This document shows positions 1 to 7,638 of a DNA stretch of 13,509 nt, piece after piece (the first letter of the stretch is position 1; the number at the start of each line of letters is the position of its first letter). Origin of the DNA: Vulcanimicrobiota bacterium (GTDB lineage Bacteria > Vulcanimicrobiota > Vulcanimicrobiia > Vulcanimicrobiales > Vulcanimicrobiaceae); NCBI GenBank assembly GCA_014304965.1, contig JACRTZ010000232.1:1-13509 (forward strand), given 5' to 3'. The notes under the pieces are model-generated. The model was not told the DNA's origin. It saw nothing but the letters and a program-made list of their open reading frames with translations, and searched no databases. A program made the position numbers and the translations under genes.

Positions 1-1833
1 CGTCGCATCCAGCCCCGTCGGGACGAAGCTCGCGCGTTCGCGAATGCCGTTGAACTCGATTTGAAGGCGCTGGGCCGCCGGAGAGCCGGACGGCGCAGGC
101 GATCCCGTGATGGGCACCGCGGGTGCGGGCGCCGATACGGCCGGCGCCGGGTTCGGGCGCGACGGCAGCTCCGGGCGCACCAGATCTTCCGGGAACAGCT
201 TTCGAAACGCGTCTTCGCGGAAGCGCGGCGTACGCGGCTGCAAGTCTATTTGCGCGATCTTTGTGCTTTCGGTGCGTTGTCCGGTCACGAAAAAGAGCCG
301 CGTGCCGTCGGGCGACCATGCGATCGAACCAACATTCCGGTTCGCGAGAAAACTGACCGCCCGGGCCTCTCCGCCGCTCGCGCGCACGACGAACACGTTG
401 GTAAAGCCGCTCGGTTCGCCGGTTGTGTACGCGATCCAATCGCCCGCGGGCGAGAACGCGATCTCGTTGATATCGCCGAACGGCAGCCGCGGCAACTCGC
501 CGCGTGCGGCAATGCGGTCGGCGTTTGCCGCGACGTCGAAGACGTGGAGCTCGCGTCCGTCGCGTACGTACGCGAACGACTTGCCGTCGGGCGCCCAGCG
601 CGGATAATCGTCGTGGTGTCCCGCAGGCGTAAGTATTCGTTGCGCACCGTCCGGCAGATCGGCGATCGCGATCGCTTGTTCGCGGCCGCGATCCACAACG
701 TAGGCCAGACGCCGGCTGCCGGCGGCCCAGGCGGGCAGATCGAAGGCGGCGTCGTTGCGCGTCGTGACGAGCTGCGCTTCGCCGCCCTCTTGTGCGCTCG
801 CCGCGAAGATGCGGCCGCGCGCGACGAAAGCGAGCTTCTTGCCGTCGGGCGCGAGCGCGAGTCCGCTGAACTGATTGGTCTGCGTGACGTGGCGCTGCAG
901 CACGACGTCGGGGAGCCCCCGCAGCGCGATCGAGAGTTCGTGCGGTGTGCCCGAGTTCGTTTCGTAGGTCCAAATCCGCATGTTTCGCTCGAAGGCGATC
1001 AGACGGCCGTCGTGCGACATCGAGGGCCACAGCACGCGGCCGCTCTTGAGCGCCGTTAACTGTTTGGTTCGCCCGTCGGCGCCGCGCGTCCACAGTTCGT
1101 CGCTGCCGCTGCGATCGGACACGAAGTAGAGCGAGCGGCCGTCGGGCGCCCACATCGGCCACTGATCTTTCGAGTCGCCGTTCGTGACCGTGTCGAATTT
1201 TTTCGCGGCAGGTTGCGCGATCACGAGTTCGGTTTGGTCCATGTGGCTGTGGCCGCGGCGCCACCACTGGGGAAATCCGCCGCGCACGTAGGCTATTGAG
1301 TATCCGTCGGGCGACGGCGCCGCCGAGGTGCCGTTCACGTAGGATTCCGCGACGATCTTCATCGGCGTACCGCCGGTGGATGGGACGCGGTACACGTCAG
1401 CATCGTAGGCGATGTTGTGAGAGTTGGACGAGAAGTAGAGGTAGCGGCCGTCGGCGGACCACGCGCTCAGATCGGGCGTCTGATCGTCGTGCGTCAATCG
1501 TTGCAACGCGCCGCCATCCAGCGTAAGAACGTAGATGCCGTTCGATCCCGCCTGCGTGGAAACGAAGGCGAGCCGCTTGCCGTCGGGCGCAAACAGTGGC
1601 CGCTTCGCCGCGCCGCCCACGGCTGCGAGCAGCCGCGCCGTGCCGCCGCTCGAGGGAACGCTCCAGATGTCGCCGCCCGACACGAAGGCGATCTCGGCAT
1701 GATCTGGTGACAGCGACGGTTCGGCCAGCGCAGGCGTCGCGACACTCGCAGTATCTGCCGCGCTCGTCGCCAGCGGCACGCAGGCGAGGACGAAAGCACA
1801 CACGCCGACGGCTATAAGGATGCGAACGGCCAT
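1..1833 (-). CDS. Tricorn-like beta-propeller protease, N-terminal part (runs off left edge)
   Basis: My translation from the ATG at 1833 stays open for 611 codons to the window edge, so the C-terminus is missing. It begins with a hydrophobic export signal (MAVRILIAVGVCAFVLAC..); cleavage after ATSA is likely, though the VLAC stretch makes a lipoprotein signal conceivable. The rest is a chain of PD40/WD40-like blades, each with an (A/S)PDGxxLxF motif: APDGKRLAFVS, APDGRSLYFVS, APDGKKLAFVA, APDGKSFAYVR, SPDGTRLFFVT. After these come PRTPRFREDAFRKLF, a Pro/Ala linker and IEFNGIRERASF. That order is typical of bacterial tricorn homologues, in which PDZ and S41 serine-protease domains follow. Those domains would lie beyond position 1, so protease activity is inferred. 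An S9 peptidase or TolB-like protein is the alternative. The start lacks a good Shine-Dalgarno. Role: probably periplasmic peptide degradation. Confidence 0.8.
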   Translation of the reverse strand, partial: MAVRILIAVGVCAFVLACVPLATSAADTASVATPALAEPSLSPDHAEIAFVSGGDIWSVPSSGGTARLLAAVGGAAKRPLFAPDGKRLAFVSTQAGSNGIYVLTLDGGALQRLTHDDQTPDLSAWSADGRYLYFSSNSHNIAYDADVYRVPSTGGTPMKIVAESYVNGTSAAPSPDGYSIAYVRGGFPQWWRRGHSHMDQTELVIAQPAAKKFDTVTNGDSKDQWPMWAPDGRSLYFVSDRSGSDELWTRGADGRTKQLTALKSGRVLWPSMSHDGRLIAFERNMRIWTYETNSGTPHELSIALRGLPDVVLQRHVTQTNQFSGLALAPDGKKLAFVARGRIFAASAQEGGEAQLVTTRNDAAFDLPAWAAGSRRLAYVVDRGREQAIAIADLPDGAQRILTPAGHHDDYPRWAPDGKSFAYVRDGRELHVFDVAANADRIAARGELPRLPFGDINEIAFSPAGDWIAYTTGEPSGFTNVFVVRASGGEARAVSFLANRNVGSIAWSPDGTRLFFVTGQRTESTKIAQIDLQPRTPRFREDAFRKLFPEDLVRPELPSRPNPAPAVSAPAPAVPITGSPAPSGSPAAQRLQIEFNGIRERASFVPTGLDAT

Positions 1834-1881
1834 AAGGCGGCGATTCTCAGCCCTTAGGCGCGAACCTTCGCGCACTTACGG

Positions 1882-1902
1882 GCCGGCGTCCGGCTTGCCG
1901 GC
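1882..1902. repeat. Small GCCGGC inverted repeat between the protease and the methyltransferase
   Basis: GCCGGC occurs at 1882-1887 and 1897-1902 with a 9-base spacer, in the 274-base gap between the methyltransferase stop and the protease start. It could form a short hairpin in the 5' leader of the protease or be a remnant terminator; no T-run follows on the minus strand. The gap also has an AT-rich stretch (about 1925-1975) that is the likeliest promoter region for the protease, but I cannot name -35/-10 boxes. Confidence 0.3.
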
Positions 1903-2107
1903 TCGCCTCGGCTGGGCGCCGCAGTGAAAAATGCTGAAATTCGAAATATCACGGTGAGCCGCTAAAAATATCGCATTGAGCTCATGAAGCGATTCCGGTC
2001 GGAAGCCGGGCTCCGATCATCATGGCGCTTCCTGTTAAATGCGGGACCCTACGGCGACATCCTCCGCGCTTGTTGATGGGAGCATGAAGTCGACCTGTTC
2101 CGGACCG

Positions 2108-2965
2108 CTACGCGCGGGCGGTGACGAACCAGACGCTGCCGCCGAGCGAAACGCCGGCGGGACCGTCATAGGGCTTCAGCGCTTCGCGAATGCCGTTCTC
2201 GACGGCGGACCACATTGCAGTGTCCTGTCCGGTAAGCAAGCGCGACACTACGCCGAGATTGGTTGCAAGAGATGCCGCGCCGGCAAGATCGCCCGGGGCG
2301 GCGAGTTTCATCGCCGGATCGCGACGCTCGATCTCGATTGCCGAGAATCCCGCGCGCTCCAAAATGTCGCGCACATACTGCGGATCGGCGAATGCGAAGG
2401 GACCGGGTGCGCGCGGGTCGGCGGGCGCGGGCGGCGGGACGTGTTGCAGCGCAACGCCGAGCGGCACGGTAAACCACGGGTTTTCCTTGAGCGGACGCCA
2501 GGCGAGAAATGCGAGCCGCCCGCCCGGACGCAGTGCGCGTTTGATGTTCGCGAACGCGCCGAACGGTTCGTCGAAAAACATGACGCCGAAGCGCGAAAAC
2601 GCGAGGTCGAACCGCGTCTCGAACGGATACGTTGAGGCGTCCGCGAGAATGAATTCGGCGTTCGCAATCCCGACGCCGCGCGCGCGATCTTCGGCAAGCG
2701 CCAGCATCGGTCGGGAGACATCGAGGCCGACGACGTTGCCGGCCGGCGCGACGCTTCGTGCGAGGTCGAGCACCGTTCCCCCGCAGCCGCACCCGATATC
2801 GAGAACGGTCTCGCCGGGCTGCGGTGCCGCAGAATGCAGCGCCGCCTGGGTGACTTCAGCGAACGCTGCGTCGGTGCGCGCTTGAATCGCGACCCAGCGC
2901 TCCCCGCCTTCTTCATTCCAGTACGCGATCTGCTGGGCGTTTGAGGTCGGTTGCATGTCGCTCAT
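2108..2965 (-). CDS. Class I SAM-dependent methyltransferase
   Basis: A 285-residue protein if started at the ATG at 2965. It opens with the NAQQIAYWNEEGGERWV block seen in a common family of stand-alone methyltransferases. It then carries SAM motif I, VLDIGCGCGG (residues 54-63), the acidic residue of strand 2 in VGLDVS (D82), an ADAS loop near 108-111, the FDLAFSRFGVMFF strand-4 region (119-131) and RALRPGGRLAF (143-153), which is motif III-like. These are the features of the UbiE/Methyltransf_11 Rossmann fold. The substrate cannot be read from sequence. A GTG further upstream (3073) would add 36 residues with no family resemblance, so I reject it, although neither start has a strong Shine-Dalgarno. 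It lies 185 bases after the barrel-protein gene on the same strand and may be read through from that operon, but nothing ties its function to it. Confidence 0.85.
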   Translation of the reverse strand: MSDMQPTSNAQQIAYWNEEGGERWVAIQARTDAAFAEVTQAALHSAAPQPGETVLDIGCGCGGTVLDLARSVAPAGNVVGLDVSRPMLALAEDRARGVGIANAEFILADASTYPFETRFDLAFSRFGVMFFDEPFGAFANIKRALRPGGRLAFLAWRPLKENPWFTVPLGVALQHVPPPAPADPRAPGPFAFADPQYVRDILERAGFSAIEIERRDPAMKLAAPGDLAGAASLATNLGVVSRLLTGQDTAMWSAVENGIREALKPYDGPAGVSLGGSVWFVTARA

Positions 2966-3150
2966 GGCGTTCTGGTCGGCGGTCGCGCCTGCCGAACCCT
3001 GCGAACCGCAACCTGGATTGATCGCGCGGGCGATCGAGTCAGTGCGACAAAGCGATGCCGACCGGTTGCGCACCCGCGGCGAACGGCGAAGTTGCGAATA
3101 CCGAAAGCACGCCGCGCGCCGTCGGCACGTTGCTCGACCGCGAGTAGAAC

Positions 3151-5472
3151 TTAGAACTTCACCGATTCTACCTTGCGCGCAGGGCCGAGGTGCACCACGA
3201 TGTCGCCCTGCGAGGTGACGGTCGCAGGACCGATCGCGGCAACTCCGGGGGGCAGCGTCGTTTCGTCAACGCGTAAAGTCGAGCCGGGTGCAACCGGAAC
3301 CGCGGGAAAGGCGAAGTTGCCGGCTTCGTCCACCGAGGCGGGGACGCCGGCCGGATCCAAGATGACCGAGACACCGGCCAGATTGAGATCGCGCGGAAAC
3401 AGCGACGGTGGCCCGTCGAGAACGATCCTGCCGCTCAGCGTACGAATGGGCCACAGCGGTAGCGCGATCTCGCGCGCCTTCGCAGTGTCTATTTCGCGAT
3501 CGGGCGAGCCGCTCAGACCGTCGTCGGCGTCAATGCGAACCGTGTGGTGGCCGGCAACGACGTCGAAGCGCGGGTCGGTCGCCGAACGCGGCTTCGCGCG
3601 TATGCCGTCAACGTAGACGCTCACGTTCGGCCGCGCGCCGACGTTGGAAGTCGTCGTTTGCGGAACCGCCGAAACACTGTCGTCGCAAGACGTCGCGCGC
3701 GCAGCGGCGTCCGAAGCCGGGGTACGTTCGGGGAGGCCTGAAGCCGCAGCTGCAGCGCGGTCGCAGGCCGTCGCTCGTGCCAGGGTAGGTGTCGGCGCGA
3801 CGTCGAGCGCAGTCGTTCGCGCCGCGCTTTCCGGCCCCGCCGTTTCGGCGCGGATCGAAAACGGAACCATGTCGATGCGCGCGTTGCGGTGCGGGGGCAC
3901 GATCCCGGCAACGATGCTGACCCGCAAAGCCATCTTCCCGCCCGCGGGCGTAACCGAACCCTGCAGATCGAGTCCGTGCACGAGCGGCAGGGCGAGTCCG
4001 AGTAACGGAGCGAGCGACGACTTCCCGTCGTTGCGGGCCGCTTCGACACCGCCGAAAAGATCGAAGCCGCGCCGCGGCAGCCGCAGCTGCAAGTTGAGAT
4101 CGCTTTGGCCGTGCTCGTCGGCACTCATCGCGAGTTCGAGGAACGAGCCGCGCAGTGGCGCGCTCGCGTGCAGGGCGTAGGCGGTCGTACCCGATGCGCG
4201 GGAGATCGAAAATTGCGTGGAGTTCCCGGCGTTCGCGTACGACGTCGAAGCGCTCACGGAATGCGCCGCCACGGTGAGCGTGCCGCTGACGTGCGCGCCG
4301 CGCTCGAGCAGTCCGACGAACGGAAAGGCGCGCATGCCGCGACCCGCCGCGACCCCGCCGCGCACCGTCGTTGCCGACGACAACTCATAAGCGCCGTCAC
4401 CGACGAGCGGGGCGTCGCCCGAACCGAGCGGCAGACCGCCGCCGGCGGTCGTCGCCGTAAGTTCGCCATAGAGACGGCCGCGCGTGCGCGCGTAAATGCC
4501 GGCAGCCAGACCCTTCGGTCCAGCCAAGAACTCTTCGCGCAACGCCCCCCAACTCGTCACGCGCTCGATACGCCGTCCGGCCACAATCTGATCCAGCGCG
4601 CCGCCCGGCGCACGCAGCAGCTCGACGAAGTCGGTGCGCTCGCCTTGCGATTTCGCAAACGCGAGCGTCGTGCGCGCGTCACGCATCCGGCGGCCCGCGG
4701 TCACTTCGTACGCGCCGATTCGCAGCGACGTTCCGACCAACTCGGCATCGTGAAAGACGACACCGGTCAGCGGCTCCGAGGTTCCGCCGAGCGTGAGGTG
4801 GCGCAGCGGTACGCCGATGGTCACGGAGCCGCCTTGCACGAGCCCTTGCTCACCGAAGGCGAACGAAGAGCCAACCGTGCCGGCCGTCGTGATCGCGAGG
4901 CCGAACGAGCGCTGCGCGCCGCTTTGCATCATGGTCAGCGCGACGCGATCCGCGGCGTACGACCCATAGGGTGCCGGGGTCGGAGCCTGCGTCGGCGCCG
5001 GACGAGGCGAGGCGCGGGCCGGGGGCTTCGGACGTTCGGCTATCGCGACGGCGGGATCGAGCACCGTTGTGGAAACGGCGAGATCGCTGCCTTTGAGCGT
5101 CACCCGAACGCCGAACAACTCGGCCAGATCGTCGGTCGCGACGAGCAGCGCGCCCGGACGATCGAGCGGAACTTGGGAGAGTACCACGGCGATCGAGCCG
5201 CGATCGGTCACGTTCTTCGAGCCCGCCCGCACGACGAAGACATGGCCTTCGCCGCGGAGTTCCCAGACGTTCTTCGCGGGCAGCGCCGACCAGCCGAGCG
5301 CTTTGGCAAACGGCGCGAGCGGGACGTAGACGCGCTCGGGAGTGCGTTCGGCTGCGACGGCGCCGCGCAGGCCGTCCACCGACAGCGCGAGACGCAGCGG
5401 CGCGGCCGATGCAAATGAGGGGAAGAACGATGCCGCGAACAGCGCCGCGGCGAGCGCCGCGCGCGCGTTCAC
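3151..5472 (-). CDS. Modular outer-membrane barrel-like protein, candidate usher analogue
   Basis: The 773-residue product starts at a GTG whose last bases form the GTGA overlap with the preceding gene. Visible layout: signal peptide 1-23 (FASA-AP); a domain at about 26-135 resembling the copper-amine-oxidase N-terminal fold (RVYVPLAPFAKALGW, then VWELR and a second copy-like DDLAELFGVRV); a Pro/Ala/Thr linker 147-168; about 360 residues (172-535) of short amphipathic beta-like segments separated by Gly/Asp/Asn turns, suggesting a beta-barrel; an Ala/Thr-rich linker with two cysteines (C570, C596); a PEGA-like segment (VSVYVDG.., 617-672); and a carboxypeptidase-regulatory-like beta-sandwich (LSGRIVLDG.., 679-765). 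It does not look like FimD/PapC. Position after subunit, chaperone and small exported protein suggests it is the secretion or anchoring pore for the fibre. A non-usher porin or adhesin is possible. Confidence 0.72.
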   Translation of the reverse strand: MNARAALAAALFAASFFPSFASAAPLRLALSVDGLRGAVAAERTPERVYVPLAPFAKALGWSALPAKNVWELRGEGHVFVVRAGSKNVTDRGSIAVVLSQVPLDRPGALLVATDDLAELFGVRVTLKGSDLAVSTTVLDPAVAIAERPKPPARASPRPAPTQAPTPAPYGSYAADRVALTMMQSGAQRSFGLAITTAGTVGSSFAFGEQGLVQGGSVTIGVPLRHLTLGGTSEPLTGVVFHDAELVGTSLRIGAYEVTAGRRMRDARTTLAFAKSQGERTDFVELLRAPGGALDQIVAGRRIERVTSWGALREEFLAGPKGLAAGIYARTRGRLYGELTATTAGGGLPLGSGDAPLVGDGAYELSSATTVRGGVAAGRGMRAFPFVGLLERGAHVSGTLTVAAHSVSASTSYANAGNSTQFSISRASGTTAYALHASAPLRGSFLELAMSADEHGQSDLNLQLRLPRRGFDLFGGVEAARNDGKSSLAPLLGLALPLVHGLDLQGSVTPAGGKMALRVSIVAGIVPPHRNARIDMVPFSIRAETAGPESAARTTALDVAPTPTLARATACDRAAAAASGLPERTPASDAAARATSCDDSVSAVPQTTTSNVGARPNVSVYVDGIRAKPRSATDPRFDVVAGHHTVRIDADDGLSGSPDREIDTAKAREIALPLWPIRTLSGRIVLDGPPSLFPRDLNLAGVSVILDPAGVPASVDEAGNFAFPAVPVAPGSTLRVDETTLPPGVAAIGPATVTSQGDIVVHLGPARKVESVKF

Positions 5473-5978
5473 GTCGCGGTGCCGGCCACTTTGAAATTCG
5501 GCGTCGCCGACCAGATGTCGGAGGGCGGCCGGCTTGCGTCCAACCTAAACGTGGCCGTCATCGTGGCGGTCTTGTTGGCCACGCCGGCGCCGGCCGTTCC
5601 GCAATTGGCCGTGCCGCCGGGGACGAGCGCAACGGCGCCGAGCGAGACCCAGCCCGCGAGGTTCGACGTGAAGGTGCAGGTTACGCTGACCCAGGCCCAA
5701 TTAAATGTCGCGCCGCGGGTACCCACCGGATTGGCGGGACTGACGATGCCGACCGTGGCAGAACCGGTCGTCGCCGTCGTCGAGAGCGTTATCGTCGAAA
5801 CGATCGTCACACTCGCGGCAAGGTTGGTCGTCGTATTGTCGTTTGACGTGAACGAAGTCGCGGGCGTGGACGTGATGTTGTAGTTGAAGTTCCCACCCGC
5901 GAAAGCCGGCGCAGCCAGAAACGCGACCGCAAGCGCGGCCGCAAGCGCGGACGCAATGCAGCGCATCACTCGTCTCAC
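5469..5978 (-). CDS. Small secreted Thr/Ser-rich protein, candidate minor or tip subunit
   Basis: The 169-residue protein is read from a GTG at 5978 inside a GTGA overlap with the chaperone gene; an ATG at 5966 is an alternative start four codons in. A clear signal peptide ends LAAPAFA-GG. The mature part is almost entirely Thr/Ser/Ala/Val/Gly with alternating strand-like segments, two cysteines (in SVTCTF and ANCGT) that could form a disulfide, and an end NFKVAGTAT that parallels the GFSVAASAT end of the four larger paralogues. It also carries SFTSNDNTTTNLAAS, resembling the FTSNDNTNTHL segment of those paralogues. I recognise no named family. The context (chaperone before, barrel protein after) suggests a minor, adaptor or tip component of the same fibre. 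The two cysteines and the C-terminal strand fit an Ig-like pilin fold, but that is inference. Confidence 0.75.
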   Translation of the reverse strand: MRRVMRCIASALAAALAVAFLAAPAFAGGNFNYNITSTPATSFTSNDNTTTNLAASVTIVSTITLSTTATTGSATVGIVSPANPVGTRGATFNWAWVSVTCTFTSNLAGWVSLGAVALVPGGTANCGTAGAGVANKTATMTATFRLDASRPPSDIWSATPNFKVAGTAT

Positions 5979-6769
5979 GGCTTGATCCGAAACTCCGTGG
6001 CTCCGGACAGGAGCACGTCGGTACCGTAATCGATGCTCAACTCGGCGTGGTACTCGCCAGGCGGCAGATTCTTCAACTGCTCGACGATCACGCGCTGGTG
6101 GCCGGGGAAGATCGAAGGCGTCGAGAGGTCGCGGTCCTGAACGATGCGGCCGCCTTGCGAAATCACGAGACGCACGTTGACGCGTTCGTAGTTGTCGCCG
6201 TCGTTGTGCACGCGCGCGCTCAGGACGGCACCGTTCGTGCCCGACTGCGTCACGCGCATAGCAGTGAGGGCGAGGTGATTCTTGGGCTCGCCGATCGTAT
6301 TGTACACGAACACGGTAGCCGCCGGACCCACGCCTTTCCCCGAGAAGCTCGCGCCGCGAATAAGGAAGCCGCCCCAGTAGGCGCCGGGCGCTGCCGAAAA
6401 CGAGGCCGGCAGACGCAGATTAACGGCCATTTCCTTCGATTCGCCGGGCTGCAACACGAACTGATACTGCGGCAAGCTCAGGTAGCGGGTGATGCTGCGC
6501 GCACCTTGCGAACCGACCGGACCGAATTTCAAGCCGCCCTCGGAGGTCGTCGTCCAGTCGATGGATTCGACACCGACGCGTTCGGCTTCGGTGCCGCCGT
6601 TGGTCACGCGCATGTTGAAGGTACCGCTGGCGCCCGGCGCAACGCGGAGTTCCCGGACCAGGGGCTCCACGCTGAGCGACATCCCCGCATTTGCGGGGAA
6701 CGTCGTGCCTGCCAGAACTGCGAGTGCTGAAACGAGAACCGTTGCGAGACGGGCGGTTCGTTCGAGCAC
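5975..6769 (-). CDS. PapD-like periplasmic chaperone
   Basis: From the GTG at 6769 the product is 264 residues with a textbook signal peptide (n-region LERTAR, hydrophobic core, FPANA-GM). A GTG at 6805 would lengthen the n-region by 12 residues and overlap P1 by 32 bases, so I prefer 6769, which begins four bases after the P1 stop. Two Ig-like halves are visible: residues 31-157 begin SLSVEPLVRELRVAPGASG and contain VTNGG, FVLQPGES and the aromatic GAYWGGFLI strand; residues 163-264 contain LTAMRV, VHNDGDNYERV and LPPGEYHAELSIDYG. This layout matches PapD/CsuC-type chaperones, which hold pilus subunits in the periplasm by donor-strand complementation. A DUF916-like surface protein is the alternative. 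Its place directly after a subunit gene and before a barrel protein supports the chaperone reading. Confidence 0.78.
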   Translation of the reverse strand: MLERTARLATVLVSALAVLAGTTFPANAGMSLSVEPLVRELRVAPGASGTFNMRVTNGGTEAERVGVESIDWTTTSEGGLKFGPVGSQGARSITRYLSLPQYQFVLQPGESKEMAVNLRLPASFSAAPGAYWGGFLIRGASFSGKGVGPAATVFVYNTIGEPKNHLALTAMRVTQSGTNGAVLSARVHNDGDNYERVNVRLVISQGGRIVQDRDLSTPSIFPGHQRVIVEQLKNLPPGEYHAELSIDYGTDVLLSGATEFRIKP

Positions 6770-6773
6770 TGGA

Positions 6774-7343
6774 TCAGGTCGCGCTGGCCGCGACTGAGAA
6801 TCCACTCAGCGCAGCATACGTGTCCGCGATGACCGCCGTGTCATCCAAGAACATCGAGAGCAGGATGCCGACCTGCGCCGACGTACCGGTTGCGCCGTTG
6901 TTGTACTTGGCGCACTGCGTACTCGCGCTGGCCGTAAGGGCGGTCTGACTGGCAAGGCCCGTCGGCACCGCATTCACGCCGGTGTTGCCCGTACCGGCAG
7001 CACAGGTGACCTGCAGCGACGCGATCGGAATCGTAGCAGCGGCGGCGCCCGTCAGCGGACCGGCCGGTGCGACGACGTTGATGAAGCCGGGATTGGCCTT
7101 GGACGTCCGGATGGAACCGGTGATGTTGCCGGCTGCCGGGATGGACGCGTTTTCGTTCGCTGCGAGATGGGTGTTCGTATTGTCGCTGCTGGTGAAGGTA
7201 TAGGCGCCCGTCGAGATGTTGATCGTCGCGATCGTATTGACGGTCGCAGCCACGGTAAACGTGGTTGCGGCGTAGGCCGGCGCGACCGAAAGGCCCGCCA
7301 TGGCAGCAACGCTGAGCGCGGTTACAAGAGACTTGCGAAGCAT
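6774..7343 (-). CDS. Secreted fibre-subunit-like protein P1
   Basis: A 189-residue protein starting ATG with AGAAGG seven bases upstream. The signal peptide ends APAYA-ATTF. The mature N-terminus (FTVAATVNTIATINIS) alternates hydrophobic residues as a donor strand would. The core holds NENASIPAAGN and KANPGFIN, one cysteine pair (C114, C144), VGILLSMFLDDTAVIADTYAALSG and an end GFSVAASAT. I know no named family. Disulfide plus alternating termini resemble archaic (Csu-type) pilins, without their N-terminal cysteine. It is one of four paralogues in this window and closest to P4: about 22 differences over 164 mature residues by eye, against about 30 from P2. It is the first gene of the chaperone/barrel operon, so it is probably the main subunit exported by that machinery. 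Confidence 0.85.
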   Translation of the reverse strand: MLRKSLVTALSVAAMAGLSVAPAYAATTFTVAATVNTIATINISTGAYTFTSSDNTNTHLAANENASIPAAGNITGSIRTSKANPGFINVVAPAGPLTGAAAATIPIASLQVTCAAGTGNTGVNAVPTGLASQTALTASASTQCAKYNNGATGTSAQVGILLSMFLDDTAVIADTYAALSGFSVAASAT

Positions 7344-7444
7344 GAAAGATCCTTCTTTAGGGCGCTTAGAGTAGAGACGGCGTGACGAGTGGTCCGAGCG
7401 TCTTCTTAGCGACCATCGGCGTCACGCTCCGCAAAATGTAGCGG

Positions 7445-7456
7445 TTTTCACGTAAC
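7445..7456 (-). promoter_or_regulatory. TTTTCACSTAAY box upstream of P1
   Basis: The plus-strand sequence TTTTCACGTAAC (minus: GTTACGTGAAAA) lies about 100 bases before the P1 start. A near-identical box, TTTTCACCTAAT, stands upstream of P4. A TACATT that could be a -10 lies just downstream (7435-7440 on the minus strand) without a recognisable -35, which would fit an activator-dependent promoter. Confidence 0.4.
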
Positions 7457-7482
7457 TCCACGCGTCTTTGCGCGACGTTCAC

Positions 7483-7545
7483 GTTAACGCACGTTAACGG
7501 GCGTTAACAGCACCGTTAACGCCCGCCTTAACCAAGAACGGTAAC
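7483..7545. promoter_or_regulatory. Phased CGTTAACG cluster upstream of P1
   Basis: GTTAAC occurs at 7483, 7493, 7503 and 7515, followed by the variants CTTAAC (7527) and GGTAAC (7540), so spacing is 10, 10, 12, 12 and 13 bases. Most copies extend to the 8-base palindrome CGTTAACG. It lies 140-200 bases before the P1 start and downstream of the P2 terminator, so it belongs to the P1 promoter region. Direct repeats close to one helical turn are typical of cooperative binding by a regulator such as an OmpR/PhoB-type protein; the protein is unknown. Confidence 0.6.
7499..7524. repeat. Perfect 10-bp inverted repeat within the GTTAAC cluster
   Basis: GGGCGTTAAC (7499-7508) and GTTAACGCCC (7515-7524) are exact reverse complements around a 6-base loop. 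It can form a hairpin but has no following T-run in either direction, so an operator is more likely than a terminator. Confidence 0.6.
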
Positions 7546-7571
7546 GGCGGCCGCCAGGCACAAGTCGGAAC

Positions 7572-7605
7572 AAAAAAAGCGACTGCGCAATCGCGCAATC
7601 GCTTT
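7572..7605 (-). terminator. Intrinsic terminator after P2
   Basis: Read on the minus strand, AAAGCGATTGCGC, loop GATT, then GCGCAGTCGCTTT forms a 13-bp stem with one G-U pair, running straight into seven Ts (the A-run at 7572-7578). It begins 34 bases after the P2 stop. It should separate P3/P2 transcription from the P1 operon. Confidence 0.88.
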
Positions 7606-7638
7606 GTATTTTGTCAGTCGCCGTAAGGAGGGCCGGGC

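Noticed and set aside
61..1059. 332-residue plus-strand frame opposite the propeller protease
   Set aside because: The minus strand reads as repeated PDG blades throughout; the plus frame has no recognisable motif.
1983..2024. 13-residue minus-strand ORF (MMIGARLPTGIAS) after an AGGAAG
   Set aside because: Very short, no similarity or conserved context; could be chance in a 274-base gap.
2966..3150. Terminator after the barrel protein gene
   Set aside because: No stem followed by a T-run on the minus strand; read-through into the methyltransferase cannot be excluded.
4105..5418. 437-residue plus-strand frame opposite the barrel protein
   Set aside because: Arginine/alanine-rich, no domain pattern or start signal, and antisense to a minus-strand gene with signal peptide and overlapping operon junctions.
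7483..7545. CRISPR-like short repeats
   Set aside because: Repeat unit is only 6-8 bases with 2-6 base gaps; no spacers of CRISPR size and no cas gene.
7483..7545. CtrA-type TTAA-N7-TTAA sites
   Set aside because: TTAA spacing here is mostly 6 or 8 bases between copies rather than 7, and nothing else suggests an alphaproteobacterium.
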